Assembly (NCBI GenBank): GCA_963701325.1
Contig: OY969604.1
Span: 1,550,001 to 1,614,000, forward strand
Source: Bog-756 sp963701325
Lineage (GTDB): Bacteria > Actinomycetota > Acidimicrobiia > Acidimicrobiales > RAAP-2
Length of the DNA: 64,000 nt
Direction: 5' to 3'
Shown: positions 1 through 8,993 of the stretch, piece by piece
Layout: the number at the start of each line of letters is the position of its first letter
Numbering within the stretch: the first letter of the stretch is position 1
The notes under the pieces: generated by a model
Database searches by the model: none
What the model was told of the DNA's origin: nothing
What the model saw: the letters and a program-made list of their open reading frames with translations, nothing else
Made by a program: the position numbers and the translations under genes

Positions 1-2451
1 CCGCCCCCGACCGTGTCCGGTTCACTCCACATCGGGCACGTCTTCTCGTACACCCACACCGACATGGTGGCCCGCTTCCATCGGATGCGGGGCAAGGCCG
101 TCTTTTACCCGATGGGGTGGGACGACAACGGCCTGCCCACCGAGCGCCGGGTCCAGAACTACTTCGGGGTCCGCTGCGATCCGAGCCTCCCCTTCGACGC
201 CGGCTTCGAACCCCCCGACGCGCCGGGCAAGCACCCGATCGCGATCTCGAGACCCAACTTCGTGGCGCTCTGCGATCGGCTCACAGCGGAGGACGAGCAG
301 GTCTTCGAGCAGTTGTGGCGCGCGCTCGGGCTCTCGGTGGACTGGTCGCACACCTATGCGACCATCTCCGAACGCGCCCGACGGGTGTCCCAGCGCGGGT
401 TCCTCCGCCTCGCCCAGCGGGGCCAGGTCGTGCAGCGGACCGCGCCGACCCTCTGGGACGTCGACTTCCGGACCGCGGTGAGCCAGGCCGAGCTCGAGGA
501 CCGCGAGCGTCCGGGTGCGTACCATCGCCTGCGTTTCTCGCGTGTCGGCGCCGGAGGGGACGTGCAGATCGAGACCACCCGTCCAGAGCTCCTGCCCGCC
601 TGCGTTGCCCTGGTCGCCCACCCCGGAGACGACCGGTTCGGCGCCCTGTTCGGAACCGAGGTGACCACCCCCCTCTTCGGGGTCCGGGTGCCGGTGCTCG
701 CCCACGAGTTGGCCGACCCGGAAAAGGGCTCGGGGATCGCCATGATCTGCACCTTCGGCGACACCACCGACGTGCTCTGGTGGCGCGAGCTCTCCCTCCC
801 CACGCGGACGGTCATCGGTCGTGACGGCACCCTGCTCCCGGTGGAGTGGGGCTCAGAGGGCTGGGAGAGCGAGGACCCCGCGGTGGCCGCTGCGAACTAC
901 GGCGAGCTCGTCGGCCGATCGGTCACCCAGGCGCGCTCCCGGATCGTCGAGGAGCTTGCCGCGTCGGGGGCGATGATCGGGGAGCCCCGCCCGATCACCC
1001 ACCCGGTCAAGTTCTACGAGAAGGGCGAGCGGCCCCTCGAGATCGTCTCCTCGAGGCAGTGGTTCATCGAGACCCTCTCCCTCCGGGACCGGTTGCTGGC
1101 CCGCGGGGAGGAGCTCCGCTGGCACCCGCCGTACATGGCCCACCGCTACCGGGCCTGGGTGGAAGGGCTCAACGCAGACTGGAACATCAGCCGCCAGCGG
1201 TTCTACGGCGTCCCGTTCCCGGTCTGGTACCCGGTCGACGCCGGCGGCGAGGTCGATTTCGACGCGCCGATCATGGCCGACGAGCACCACCTCCCGGTCG
1301 ACCCCTCCACAGATGTGCCCGACGGGTTCACCGCCGACCGGCGAGGCGTGCCCGGCGGCTTCGTCGGCGACCCGGACGTGATGGACACCTGGGCCACCTC
1401 GTCGCTCACCCCGCAGATCGCCGGCGGGTGGGAGGACGACCCCGACCTGTTCGCCAGGGTCTTCCCGATGGACGTCCGCCCGCAGGCCCACGAGATCATC
1501 CGGACCTGGCTGTTCGCAACCGTGGTGCGGTCCGAGCTCGAGCACGGGGTGCTCCCCTGGTCCGACGCGGCCATCTCCGGATGGGTGCTCGACCCCGACC
1601 GTAAGAAGATGTCGAAGTCGAAGGGAGCGGTGGTGACCCCACTGCCCCTCATCGAACAGCACGGTGCCGACGCCGTCCGCTACTGGGCAGCAGGTGGACG
1701 TCCGGGCACCGACACCGCGTTCGACGAGGGGCAGATGAAGGTCGGCCGGCGGCTGGCCATGAAGGTGCTCAACGCCTCGCGCTTCGCGCTCGGTCGGCTG
1801 ACCGACGGGGAGGGCACCCTCGTCGTTCCGGGCATCGCGGCGGTGACCGCTCCCCTCGACCGGGCCGTCCTCGGCCGTCTGGCAGTCGTCGTCGGGGAGG
1901 CCACGGTCGCCTTCGAGTCCTACGACTACGCACGGGCGCTCGAGCGGACCGAGGCCTTCTTCTGGTCGTTCTGCGACGACTACCTCGAGCTGGTCAAGTC
2001 CCGTGCGTACGGGGAGGCCGCCGATCCGGGCACGGCCTCGGCCAGAGCCGCGCTCGCCGTCGCCCTCTCTGCGCTGCTCCGCCTGCTGGCGCCGATTCTC
2101 CCCTTCGTGACCGAGGAGGTCTGGTCCTGGTGGCAGGAGGGCTCGATCCACACGGCCGCCTGGCCGACGGTCGACGAGCTCGGGGTCACACCGGCCGGCG
2201 GCATCGATCCGGGGACCGACGCGGTGCTCGAGGTGGCGGCCGAGGTGCTCGGCCTGATCCGTCGCGCGAAGACCACTGCGAAGCGCTCGATGCGCGCATC
2301 GGTGGCCCGTCTGGTGGTCACCGACACCCCGTTCCGGATCGCTGCCCTGCGCTCCGCCGAACACGATCTCTGCCAGGCCGGTGGGGTCATCGAGCTGGTC
2401 ACCCGTGAGGGTGACGAGCTCTCGGTCGAGGTCGAGCTCGCCGAGGACTGA
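1..2451 (+). CDS. valS: Valyl-tRNA synthetase, 5'-truncated by the window edge
   Basis: Class I aminoacyl-tRNA synthetase that charges tRNA-Val in the cytoplasm. The frame is open from base 1, reading PPPTVSGSLHIGH, the usual ValS lead-in to the HIGH motif (residues 10-13 of the visible part). The GTG at 13 is therefore internal and the true start lies to the left. KMSKS is intact at residues 536-540, and the C-terminal anticodon-binding helical domain follows. About 816 residues are visible, so only a short N-terminal piece is missing. The gene converges on livF, with 59 bp between the stop codons filled by a short tandem repeat. The family assignment is secure. Confidence 0.96.
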   Translation, partial: PPPTVSGSLHIGHVFSYTHTDMVARFHRMRGKAVFYPMGWDDNGLPTERRVQNYFGVRCDPSLPFDAGFEPPDAPGKHPIAISRPNFVALCDRLTAEDEQVFEQLWRALGLSVDWSHTYATISERARRVSQRGFLRLAQRGQVVQRTAPTLWDVDFRTAVSQAELEDRERPGAYHRLRFSRVGAGGDVQIETTRPELLPACVALVAHPGDDRFGALFGTEVTTPLFGVRVPVLAHELADPEKGSGIAMICTFGDTTDVLWWRELSLPTRTVIGRDGTLLPVEWGSEGWESEDPAVAAANYGELVGRSVTQARSRIVEELAASGAMIGEPRPITHPVKFYEKGERPLEIVSSRQWFIETLSLRDRLLARGEELRWHPPYMAHRYRAWVEGLNADWNISRQRFYGVPFPVWYPVDAGGEVDFDAPIMADEHHLPVDPSTDVPDGFTADRRGVPGGFVGDPDVMDTWATSSLTPQIAGGWEDDPDLFARVFPMDVRPQAHEIIRTWLFATVVRSELEHGVLPWSDAAISGWVLDPDRKKMSKSKGAVVTPLPLIEQHGADAVRYWAAGGRPGTDTAFDEGQMKVGRRLAMKVLNASRFALGRLTDGEGTLVVPGIAAVTAPLDRAVLGRLAVVVGEATVAFESYDYARALERTEAFFWSFCDDYLELVKSRAYGEAADPGTASARAALAVALSALLRLLAPILPFVTEEVWSWWQEGSIHTAAWPTVDELGVTPAGGIDPGTDAVLEVAAEVLGLIRRAKTTAKRSMRASVARLVVTDTPFRIAALRSAEHDLCQAGGVIELVTREGDELSVEVELAED

Positions 2452-2453
2452 CC

Positions 2454-2517
2454 GTCGCGGTGCTCAGGCGCACGGCGCCCAGTCCGCACGGCGCTCAGTC
2501 CGCGCGGCGCTCAGGCC
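2454..2517. repeat. Four tandem 16-bp units between convergent valS and livF
   Basis: Units begin at 2454, 2470, 2486 and 2502. The middle two read GCACGGCGCCCAGTCC and GCACGGCGCTCAGTCC; the outer two are more diverged. The last unit runs over the livF stop codon. Each unit contains a self-complementary GGCGCC-like core, so the array could fold and act as a bidirectional terminator, but no T-tract is present. Confidence 0.6.
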
Positions 2518-3245
2518 AGGTAGACGCTCAGGGCAGCCTCGCTCATCTCGGCGGGCGTGCCCTCCTGCTCGACGCGACCGTGCACCATGATGGCCGCGCG
2601 GTCGGCGACCGCGAGCGCGGTGGTCACGAACTGCTCGACGAGCAGGATGGTGATGCCCTGCCGGGCGAGCTGACCCACCAGCTCGTAGAGCTCGGCGACG
2701 ATGAGCGGCGCGAGCCCCATCGAGAGCTCGTCCAAGAGGAGCACCCGCGGACTCGTCACGAGGGAGCGCGAGATGGCCAGCATCTGCTGCTCACCGCCCG
2801 AGAGGGTGCCTGCCATCTGCCGCCGACGGTCGCGGAGTTTCGGGAAGGTCGCGAAGGTCTGCTCCTCGACATCCTTCGCGCTGAGACTGCCGCCATAGGT
2901 CCAAATACGGAGATTCTCTTTGACCGTGAGGTTGGGGAAGATCCCCCGCCCCTCGGGCACCGCGCAGATGCCACGGCGGACGAGCTTGTCGGTCGAGGTC
3001 CTCCCGGTGGGCTCGCCGCCGATCAGCACCTCGCCTGCGGTGGGCCGCATGAGCCCGCTGATGACCCGCAACAGGGTCGACTTGCCGGCCCCGTTGGGGC
3101 CGAGCAGCGCGAAGACGCCGCCGGCCGGGACCTCGAGGTCGACCCCGTGGAGGACCTCGATCCGCCCGTAGGCGGCGCGCACCCCGCGGATGGTGACGCT
3201 TGCCGGGAGGACGGCGGTGCTCGCACCGCCGTCGGTGGTCGTCAC
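2511..3245 (-). CDS. livF: Branched-chain amino-acid ABC transporter ATP-binding protein LivF
   Basis: Second ATPase of a LivFGHM-type importer; it hydrolyses ATP at the inner face of the membrane. Walker A GPNGAGKS is at about residues 49-56, the LSGGEQQ signature is near the middle, followed by the Walker B segment LLLDE. Length 244 aa is normal. The reading frame continues further upstream, but GTG at 3245 gives the expected family N-terminus and overlaps the livG stop codon in a GTGA arrangement, which implies translational coupling. It is the last gene of the liv operon (livK-livHM-livG-livF on the minus strand). The substrate could be another amino acid or an amide, because Liv-type systems vary. 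Confidence 0.93.
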   Translation of the reverse strand: MTTTDGGASTAVLPASVTIRGVRAAYGRIEVLHGVDLEVPAGGVFALLGPNGAGKSTLLRVISGLMRPTAGEVLIGGEPTGRTSTDKLVRRGICAVPEGRGIFPNLTVKENLRIWTYGGSLSAKDVEEQTFATFPKLRDRRRQMAGTLSGGEQQMLAISRSLVTSPRVLLLDELSMGLAPLIVAELYELVGQLARQGITILLVEQFVTTALAVADRAAIMVHGRVEQEGTPAEMSEAALSVYLA

Positions 3246-4171
3246 TCGACCACTCCGGCTGCACCCTGGTCGACCGCTCGGCCCGGGCGCTCGACTCCGA
3301 GCACCGTGCCTTGGCTGTCCGTCCCGGCGCGCTCGACCACGGCGCCCAGATAGGCGGCCTGGACCCTCGGATCGTTGCGGATCTCCTCCGGACGTCCCGC
3401 CGCGATGATGTCCCCGAAGTCGAGCACGTAGATGTAGTCGCAGATGCGCATGACCAGCTCCATGTCGTGCTCGACGAGGAGCACGCCCATCCCACCCCCG
3501 GCGAGGGTGGTGAGCAGCTCGCCGAGGGTCTGGCACTCGGCCTCGTCCAGGCCGGAACCCGGTTCGTCGAGGAGGAGGAGCTTGGGGCCGAGGGCCAGCG
3601 CACGGGCCAGTTCGACCATGCGGGCCAGCCCGGTCGGCATGGCGCTGGCCTGCCGGGACCCGAGACCGCCGAGTCCCACGCCGGTGAGGATCCGGTCCGA
3701 GGTGCGTACGGCCAGCGATCCGGGACCGGTGGGTTCGTCCTCGGTCCGACCGTCCCCCACGCCGCCCCGCCGAACCCAGGGGACAGCCCGCTTGATGTGA
3801 CCCCACTGCCACCACTTGACCGATGACTCGAGCCCCACCTGGACGTTCTCCCCCGCCGAGAGGGACCCGAAGAGCTCGAGCCGCTGGAACGTCCGGGCGA
3901 GGCCGAGCCGGGCGCGGCGGTGCGGTCTCATCCGGGTCACGTCCGTCTCGAAGAGCCGGACCGTCCCGCGGTCGGGAGCCTGGAGCCCGCTGATGACGTT
4001 GAACAGAGTGGTCTTTCCCGCACCGTTGGGTCCGATCAGACCGGTCACGCTGCCGGGCTCAACCGTCAGGCTCGCGTCGCTCAGCGCCGCTACTCCGCCG
4101 AAGTGGACCGCGACCTCGGAGACGGTCAGGACCGGGCTGCCGGAGAACCGGCGGTCTTCAGCCGGTGGCAC
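3242..4171 (-). CDS. livG: Branched-chain amino-acid ABC transporter ATP-binding protein LivG
   Basis: First ATPase of the Liv importer. Walker A GPNGAGKT lies at about residues 47-54. The signature region has the LivG form (SAMPTGLARMVELARAL) rather than canonical LSGGQ, followed by LLLLDEP and the switch histidine in VEHDME. GTG at 4171 was chosen because it has a G-rich Shine-Dalgarno-like run just upstream and overlaps the livHM stop by only 14 bp. ATG at 4237 is possible and adds 22 residues. At about 309 aa it is longer than usual; a charged insert of roughly 40 residues sits between the Q-loop region and the signature. Its stop overlaps the livF start. Confidence 0.9.
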   Translation of the reverse strand: MPPAEDRRFSGSPVLTVSEVAVHFGGVAALSDASLTVEPGSVTGLIGPNGAGKTTLFNVISGLQAPDRGTVRLFETDVTRMRPHRRARLGLARTFQRLELFGSLSAGENVQVGLESSVKWWQWGHIKRAVPWVRRGGVGDGRTEDEPTGPGSLAVRTSDRILTGVGLGGLGSRQASAMPTGLARMVELARALALGPKLLLLDEPGSGLDEAECQTLGELLTTLAGGGMGVLLVEHDMELVMRICDYIYVLDFGDIIAAGRPEEIRNDPRVQAAYLGAVVERAGTDSQGTVLGVERPGRAVDQGAAGVVE

Positions 4172-6101
4172 TGGACCCCCCGGCGATCGCGGGGCCGCTG
4201 ACCGGCGTCCGGGACGGGGGGGCGCCGAGGTCCGCATCGCGACGCGCCTTGACCCACGGCAGCCTGAACTGCAACGCCTCGATGCCCAGCAGCCCGCCGG
4301 CCGCCCGGCCGATGAGGATGATGCCGACCCCGGCGAACAGCCCGACGCCGTTGGGCCAGAGTTGGTTCAGCACCACATAGGTGACGGCGGCGAGGAAGGC
4401 ACCCGACACCGTGCGGATGCTCCAGATGGTCACGAACAGCACGAAGATGATGCCCGGGAAGATGTCGAAGTCGCTCGTGCCGACGACGCCCTGCACGGTT
4501 CCGTAGAGCGCCCCGGCCAGTCCGGCCATGGCCGCCGCGATGGCGAAGACCGCCACCTTGGTGAACCCGATGTTGAGCCCGACGGTCGCGTAGGCCGCCG
4601 GCGAGTCGTTGACCGCGACCAGGCGCCGGCCGAAGAGACTGCGCCGTATGGCGAGGACCATCCAGGCGGCCAGGACGAAGAGGGTGGTCACCAGCAGGAA
4701 CTCCGCCCGGTCGCCGCCGAAGTTGAGCCCGGGCACGATGATGCGGCCGATGATGACCCCGCCCGAGCCGTAGATGTGCGCGTCGGTGAAGAACCCGTTG
4801 GCGACCGCGTCGGCGAAGGCGAACGTGGCCAGCGCGAGGTAGAGGTCGCTCAGCCGGACCGTGGGCAGGGCGATGAGCGCCCCGACCCCGGCACACACTG
4901 CGGCAGCCGTGAGCAGACCGAGCACGGAGCCGCCGCCGGCGATCTTGCCCATGACGAAGGCCCCGATCCCCATGAAGGAGAACTGACAGAGCGAGACCTG
5001 GCCCGAGTAGCCGGTCAGGAGGACCAGCGAGAGGCCCACGATGCCGAGGGCCATGATCTCCCCGCCCAGGTCGAGCACGGTCGTGCCCTTGAAGGCGGTG
5101 TTGCCGAAGACGAGGGTCGTCCCGATGGCCAGGACGAAGAAGACGACCCCTGCCAGCAGCGACTCGCGGCCGCCGGCCACCCGCGGGACCCGCATGGTGG
5201 TGAGACGGCCCACTGCCCGGAGCCGGACCGAGGGGAGGGTGACCAGGGCGATGAACAGGAACACCATCGGGAGGGCGTAGGTGATGTCCGGGACCAGGTT
5301 CTGGGGGACGTGGGGCAGGATGTAATTGATGACGTAGTTCTCGGCGAGGCCGATCCCGATGGCTGCGGCGAAGGTCACCGGGATGCTCTTGAGCCGGCCC
5401 ACGATGGCGGCGGCGTACCCGTTGACCACCAGCAGGGTCATCGCCTCGATGCTGATGCCGGTGGTCTGGGTCGGAGCCAGCAGGACCCCGGCCAGGGCCG
5501 CCATCATGAAGCCCAGGATCCAGCCGTACTGGCTCATCCGGTTGGGAGATGCGCCGGACATGGCCAGCAGATCGGGATCGTCGACCACGGCGCGCAGGGC
5601 GTACCCGGTGCGGGTGTTGTAGAAGAGGACCCGGAGCAGGGCGGCCACGACCAGGGCAACCCCGATGATCAGCACCTCCTGGTACTGGATGTTGATCCCG
5701 ACCAGCCGGAACTGGCCCCCCACCATGTTGTTGACCGACCGCTGGGTGGTCGGGCTCCAGATGATCGTGGCGAGGCCGGTCAGGATGACCAGCAACCCGA
5801 GGGTGACCATGACCGGCCGTTCGGCCGAGGCCCCGTGCAGTCGCCGCATGAGGACGCGCTCGACCAGCGCGCCGGCCACGGCGGCGCCGAGGACCAGGAT
5901 GATCACCAGTGCGACCACCACCGGCACGTGGTGGGCCGAGACCAGCTCCCAGTAGCAGAAGGCGGCGATCATCCCGACCGCGCCCTGGGCGAAGTTGAAG
6001 ACGCCGGAAGTGGTGTAGGTGACCACCAGCCCGGTGGCCGCGATCGCGTACCCGGCACCCAGCATGACCCCGAAGACGGTGTACTGCAGGAACTCATTCA
6101 C
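4158..6101 (-). CDS. Fused LivH-LivM branched-chain amino-acid permease
   Basis: Both membrane subunits of the importer in one 647-residue chain. The N-terminal half (about residues 1-290) is LivH-like, with the GAGYAIAATGLVVTYTTSGV opening and the NFAQGAVGM motif. The C-terminal half (about 320-630) is LivM-like, with GYSGQVSLCQFSFMGIGAF and the cytoplasmic loop that contacts the ATPase. A hydrophilic linker around 290-315 joins them, and many hydrophobic helices are visible in each half. Most bacteria encode LivH and LivM separately; fusions occur in some lineages. Gene order and spacing (56 bp after livK, overlap with livG) indicate one transcript. Confidence 0.92.
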   Translation of the reverse strand: MNEFLQYTVFGVMLGAGYAIAATGLVVTYTTSGVFNFAQGAVGMIAAFCYWELVSAHHVPVVVALVIILVLGAAVAGALVERVLMRRLHGASAERPVMVTLGLLVILTGLATIIWSPTTQRSVNNMVGGQFRLVGINIQYQEVLIIGVALVVAALLRVLFYNTRTGYALRAVVDDPDLLAMSGASPNRMSQYGWILGFMMAALAGVLLAPTQTTGISIEAMTLLVVNGYAAAIVGRLKSIPVTFAAAIGIGLAENYVINYILPHVPQNLVPDITYALPMVFLFIALVTLPSVRLRAVGRLTTMRVPRVAGGRESLLAGVVFFVLAIGTTLVFGNTAFKGTTVLDLGGEIMALGIVGLSLVLLTGYSGQVSLCQFSFMGIGAFVMGKIAGGGSVLGLLTAAAVCAGVGALIALPTVRLSDLYLALATFAFADAVANGFFTDAHIYGSGGVIIGRIIVPGLNFGGDRAEFLLVTTLFVLAAWMVLAIRRSLFGRRLVAVNDSPAAYATVGLNIGFTKVAVFAIAAAMAGLAGALYGTVQGVVGTSDFDIFPGIIFVLFVTIWSIRTVSGAFLAAVTYVVLNQLWPNGVGLFAGVGIILIGRAAGGLLGIEALQFRLPWVKARRDADLGAPPSRTPVSGPAIAGGSSATG

Positions 6102-6157
6102 CGAATCGTCGTCCCCCGTCGCATCAGCTCAGATGGTCACGACCGGCCTCGACCACC

Positions 6158-7474
6158 TCAGGATCCGGGCGGCGTGACGTATGAGTAGTCGCAACGGTAC
6201 CCGTTGGTGGGGCCGTCGATCGGAGGATCGGCCATCCGCTCGTACTGGCCGTTCTGCACCTCTCCGAGTAGGTAGCAGTTGCCCACGGTCTTGGCAGCAG
6301 GATTGTTGGCCGCGATGATGTTGTCGCCGCTGAAGCTGGTGATCTTGGACAGGGCCTGGAGTAGGGAGCCACGGCTCGGGTCGGAGCCCGCGTTGCGCAG
6401 GGCCTGGGAGAAGAGCTCGGCAGACAACCAGCCGTACAGGGTGAAGAGGTCGATCTTGAAGCCGGGATCCGTCTTCTGCACCCACTTGTTGAAGGTACCC
6501 ACCGCCGGGATGGCCGGATAGTCCTCGCCCAGGAAGAAGGAGGTGTTCTGGTCGACCTGCGCACCGTCGACGGCCTGGGGACCACCCGAGTCGGACACCA
6601 GGTCCTTCGAGTAGCTGGCCGACCCGATGACCACCTGTGGGTGGAAGTCCTGCTGCTGGAGGTCCTTGAACATGGCCGAGGCGTAGTTCTCGGGGAGCTG
6701 GTCGAGGAAGAGGATCTTGACGCCGGCGTTCTTCATGGCGATGACGTTCTGGGTGTAGTCGGTCTGGGTCACCGGGACGGTCGGGTCGTAGACGACCTTG
6801 TAGCCGACCTTGTTCATGACGTACTTCTCGCCGGCCCAGTCGACCTGGGCGGAGGCCTGGTCGGAGACGACCGTGCCGACTGCGTCGACGTCGTTCGGGA
6901 ACTTCTGCTTGAAGTACTGGAGTGGGCCCTCCTCCCATCCGCCGAGCAGCGGCACCGCGCTGTAGACGTTGGGGAGCTTGGTGGTCGGGATGTCGAGGAC
7001 GACCGAGACGTCGGGCATCCCCGGGTCGGCGGCGAGCAGGGCGCCGCCGTAGCTGTCCTGGAGGGAGAACCCGCCGACGAGGGAGAAGTCGTTGGTGATG
7101 GCGTTCTGGGTGGCCTGGTGGTTGCCTGCCCCGCTGAACCCGTCGTCGGCCGAGTCCACCACGATCTTCCGGCCGTTGATCCCGCCGGTCGAGTTCGCGT
7201 AGGCGGCGTAGGCCTCGGTGCCCACCAGGGCCCCCTTGAAGAGCCCGCCGATGGCCAGGGTCGATACGTTGCCGACCCGGACCTGGGTTGCCGTGATGCC
7301 GGTGTGGTCGCTGAAGGCGCCGGTCGGGATGCTGGAGGAGGTGCCACCGGAACCGCTCGCGGTCGTCGTGGTCGTCGACGAAGAATTCGTCGAGCTGCAG
7401 GCAGCGGCCACCAGCGCGACCACCAACACGATCCCCAGCGCGCTCGTACCACTCTTCCACGATGCTGAACGCAA
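6158..7474 (-). CDS. ABC transporter substrate-binding lipoprotein (LivK/Peripla_BP_6 type)
   Basis: Extracytoplasmic binding protein for the Liv importer. The N-terminus carries a lipoprotein signal peptide, with hydrophobic residues 12-22 and lipobox LVAAAC; Cys26 would be lipidated. A Ser/Thr-rich linker and then the two-lobed periplasmic-binding fold follow. The start is TTG at 7474, supported by the strong Shine-Dalgarno AAGGGGGAG a few bases upstream; no ATG fits the signal peptide better. At 438 aa it is normal for the family. It is the first gene of the operon. The ligand cannot be read from the sequence; branched-chain amino acids, amides and urea are all known for this fold. Confidence 0.9.
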   Translation of the reverse strand: MRSASWKSGTSALGIVLVVALVAAACSSTNSSSTTTTTASGSGGTSSSIPTGAFSDHTGITATQVRVGNVSTLAIGGLFKGALVGTEAYAAYANSTGGINGRKIVVDSADDGFSGAGNHQATQNAITNDFSLVGGFSLQDSYGGALLAADPGMPDVSVVLDIPTTKLPNVYSAVPLLGGWEEGPLQYFKQKFPNDVDAVGTVVSDQASAQVDWAGEKYVMNKVGYKVVYDPTVPVTQTDYTQNVIAMKNAGVKILFLDQLPENYASAMFKDLQQQDFHPQVVIGSASYSKDLVSDSGGPQAVDGAQVDQNTSFFLGEDYPAIPAVGTFNKWVQKTDPGFKIDLFTLYGWLSAELFSQALRNAGSDPSRGSLLQALSKITSFSGDNIIAANNPAAKTVGNCYLLGEVQNGQYERMADPPIDGPTNGYRCDYSYVTPPGS

Positions 7475-7662
7475 GGCTCCCCCTTGATCATGGCTCGACG
7501 GCTGGTCACTCTGGCGGAGTCACAGCGCGATCGGCCGGGCCGAATATGTGACTCTACGTCAGAAATTCGGCGATGTGTCCAGCAATCCGCCGGATTCTGC
7601 ACCATCGGCCCAGGGTCTGGCGGCCGCCCGGAAGGCCGTGGCGGCCTGGACGGCCTGGAGCC

Positions 7663-8955
7663 TCAACGGGAGACCCGGCTCCGGATCCCCTCGAGGAACC
7701 GGACCGCGCCAAGGTTCGTGTGGCGGGAGCGGATGGTCACCATGACCTCGAAGGCGTGCTGGGTCCGGGGCAGCTCGAGGTAGGCAACAGGTGCGGCGGA
7801 GAGCTCCCGGAGCCGCTCGACGAACCGGCGGGCCATCCGGGGTGACGTGAGCGTGTCGTTGGCGCCCTGGACGACGAACATCGGCGGGGCCTCCGGGGTG
7901 ATCCGGCGGTCGGGCGAGGCCTCCTCGAAGAGCGTTCGCTCCTCGTCCATCGAGACCTTCATGACCCGGAGGGAGAGCAACTTGGCCAGACCGCGCCCGT
8001 AGGCGCCACCGGCGTCGGGTTCGACCGTCAGGTCGTAGACGCCGTAGAACGGGATGCAGGCGTCGACCGAGGTGTCGGCGTCCTCGAATCCCGGCTGCCA
8101 CTCGGGCCGATTCGGGGTGAGCGCGGCCAGTGCGGCGAGGTGGCCCCCGGCCGAGCCCCCCGCGAGGGCGATGAAGCCAGGGTCGCCCCCGTACTCGGCG
8201 ACGTGCTCGCGTACCCAGGCCAGCGCCCGCTTGCAGTCCACGATATGGGCGGGCCAGGTCGCCTTGGTGCTCAGGCGGTAGTTGGCGGTGACGCACACCC
8301 AACCGCGCATCGCGAGCTCGTGCATCAACGGGAGTCCCTGCTCGCGCTTGTCCCCCATGACCCAGCCTCCACCGTGGATGTACACGAGGACCGGCGCCCC
8401 AACCGGTGGTGCGTCCCGCCGGCGGAGGATGTCGAGCCGGTGTTGATCGTCTCCGTCACCCCAGTAGTCGATGCCCCGGACCTTGCTGATCCCCCGGAAG
8501 CGGAAAGGCACCGCGAGCAGCAACCGCCACCAGTGGGACCAGGCCGGCCGCAGGTCGGTACCGGGCGCGACCACCGGTCCGCCGGTCGCGCCGTCGAGCG
8601 CCGAGTCCACCAGCGCGCCCGCCTGGTGGGCGACCACGGCCAATCCGGCGAACCCGACCGCGCTGGCCGCGGTGAGGGCGAGCCCTGCATCGGCAGGCCA
8701 CGAGGACAGCCCTCCCGCGACGGACAGGCCGGCCGCGACCGCCGCCTCGACGACGATCAGGTGGAGCGGCAGCTCCGCCGGGACGAACCCGAACACGAAG
8801 CTGAGCACGGTGAGCGGCTCGCGCCGTGCGGGCACCCAGGCGTTGGCCGCCAGGAGGGCGAAGGCCGCCCCGACGACGAAGAAGGTCCAGGCCACCCACA
8901 CATCAAACACCGTGAGCGGGACCGAGGTGAAACACCCGGCCAGGTGGGGCATCAT
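7663..8955 (-). CDS. Alpha/beta-hydrolase (esterase/lipase) with N-terminal membrane segments
   Basis: Probable carboxylesterase of the hormone-sensitive-lipase-like group. The oxyanion motif HGGGW and nucleophile elbow GGSAGG are present, followed by a candidate acid in GANDTLTSP and a catalytic His in TQHAF. The first roughly 120 residues contain several hydrophobic stretches, so the enzyme is probably membrane-anchored. Two adjacent ATGs (8955, 8952) start the protein; an open frame further upstream would run into the divergent gene. Only 38 bp separate it from the divergent wax-ester synthase, so the two share a control region and plausibly act on related acyl esters. The substrate is unknown. 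Confidence 0.82.
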   Translation of the reverse strand: MMPHLAGCFTSVPLTVFDVWVAWTFFVVGAAFALLAANAWVPARREPLTVLSFVFGFVPAELPLHLIVVEAAVAAGLSVAGGLSSWPADAGLALTAASAVGFAGLAVVAHQAGALVDSALDGATGGPVVAPGTDLRPAWSHWWRLLLAVPFRFRGISKVRGIDYWGDGDDQHRLDILRRRDAPPVGAPVLVYIHGGGWVMGDKREQGLPLMHELAMRGWVCVTANYRLSTKATWPAHIVDCKRALAWVREHVAEYGGDPGFIALAGGSAGGHLAALAALTPNRPEWQPGFEDADTSVDACIPFYGVYDLTVEPDAGGAYGRGLAKLLSLRVMKVSMDEERTLFEEASPDRRITPEAPPMFVVQGANDTLTSPRMARRFVERLRELSAAPVAYLELPRTQHAFEVMVTIRSRHTNLGAVRFLEGIRSRVSR

Positions 8956-8993
8956 CAGGTGCGGGTATAGGGGGGTGGAGCGGGAGGATCTGC

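Noticed and set aside
3816..6188. 790-codon open frame antisense to the fused permease
   Set aside because: It is the high-GC shadow of livHM: its composition is Gly/Asp/His/Arg-rich repeats with no family signal, while the opposite strand is a clear LivHM.
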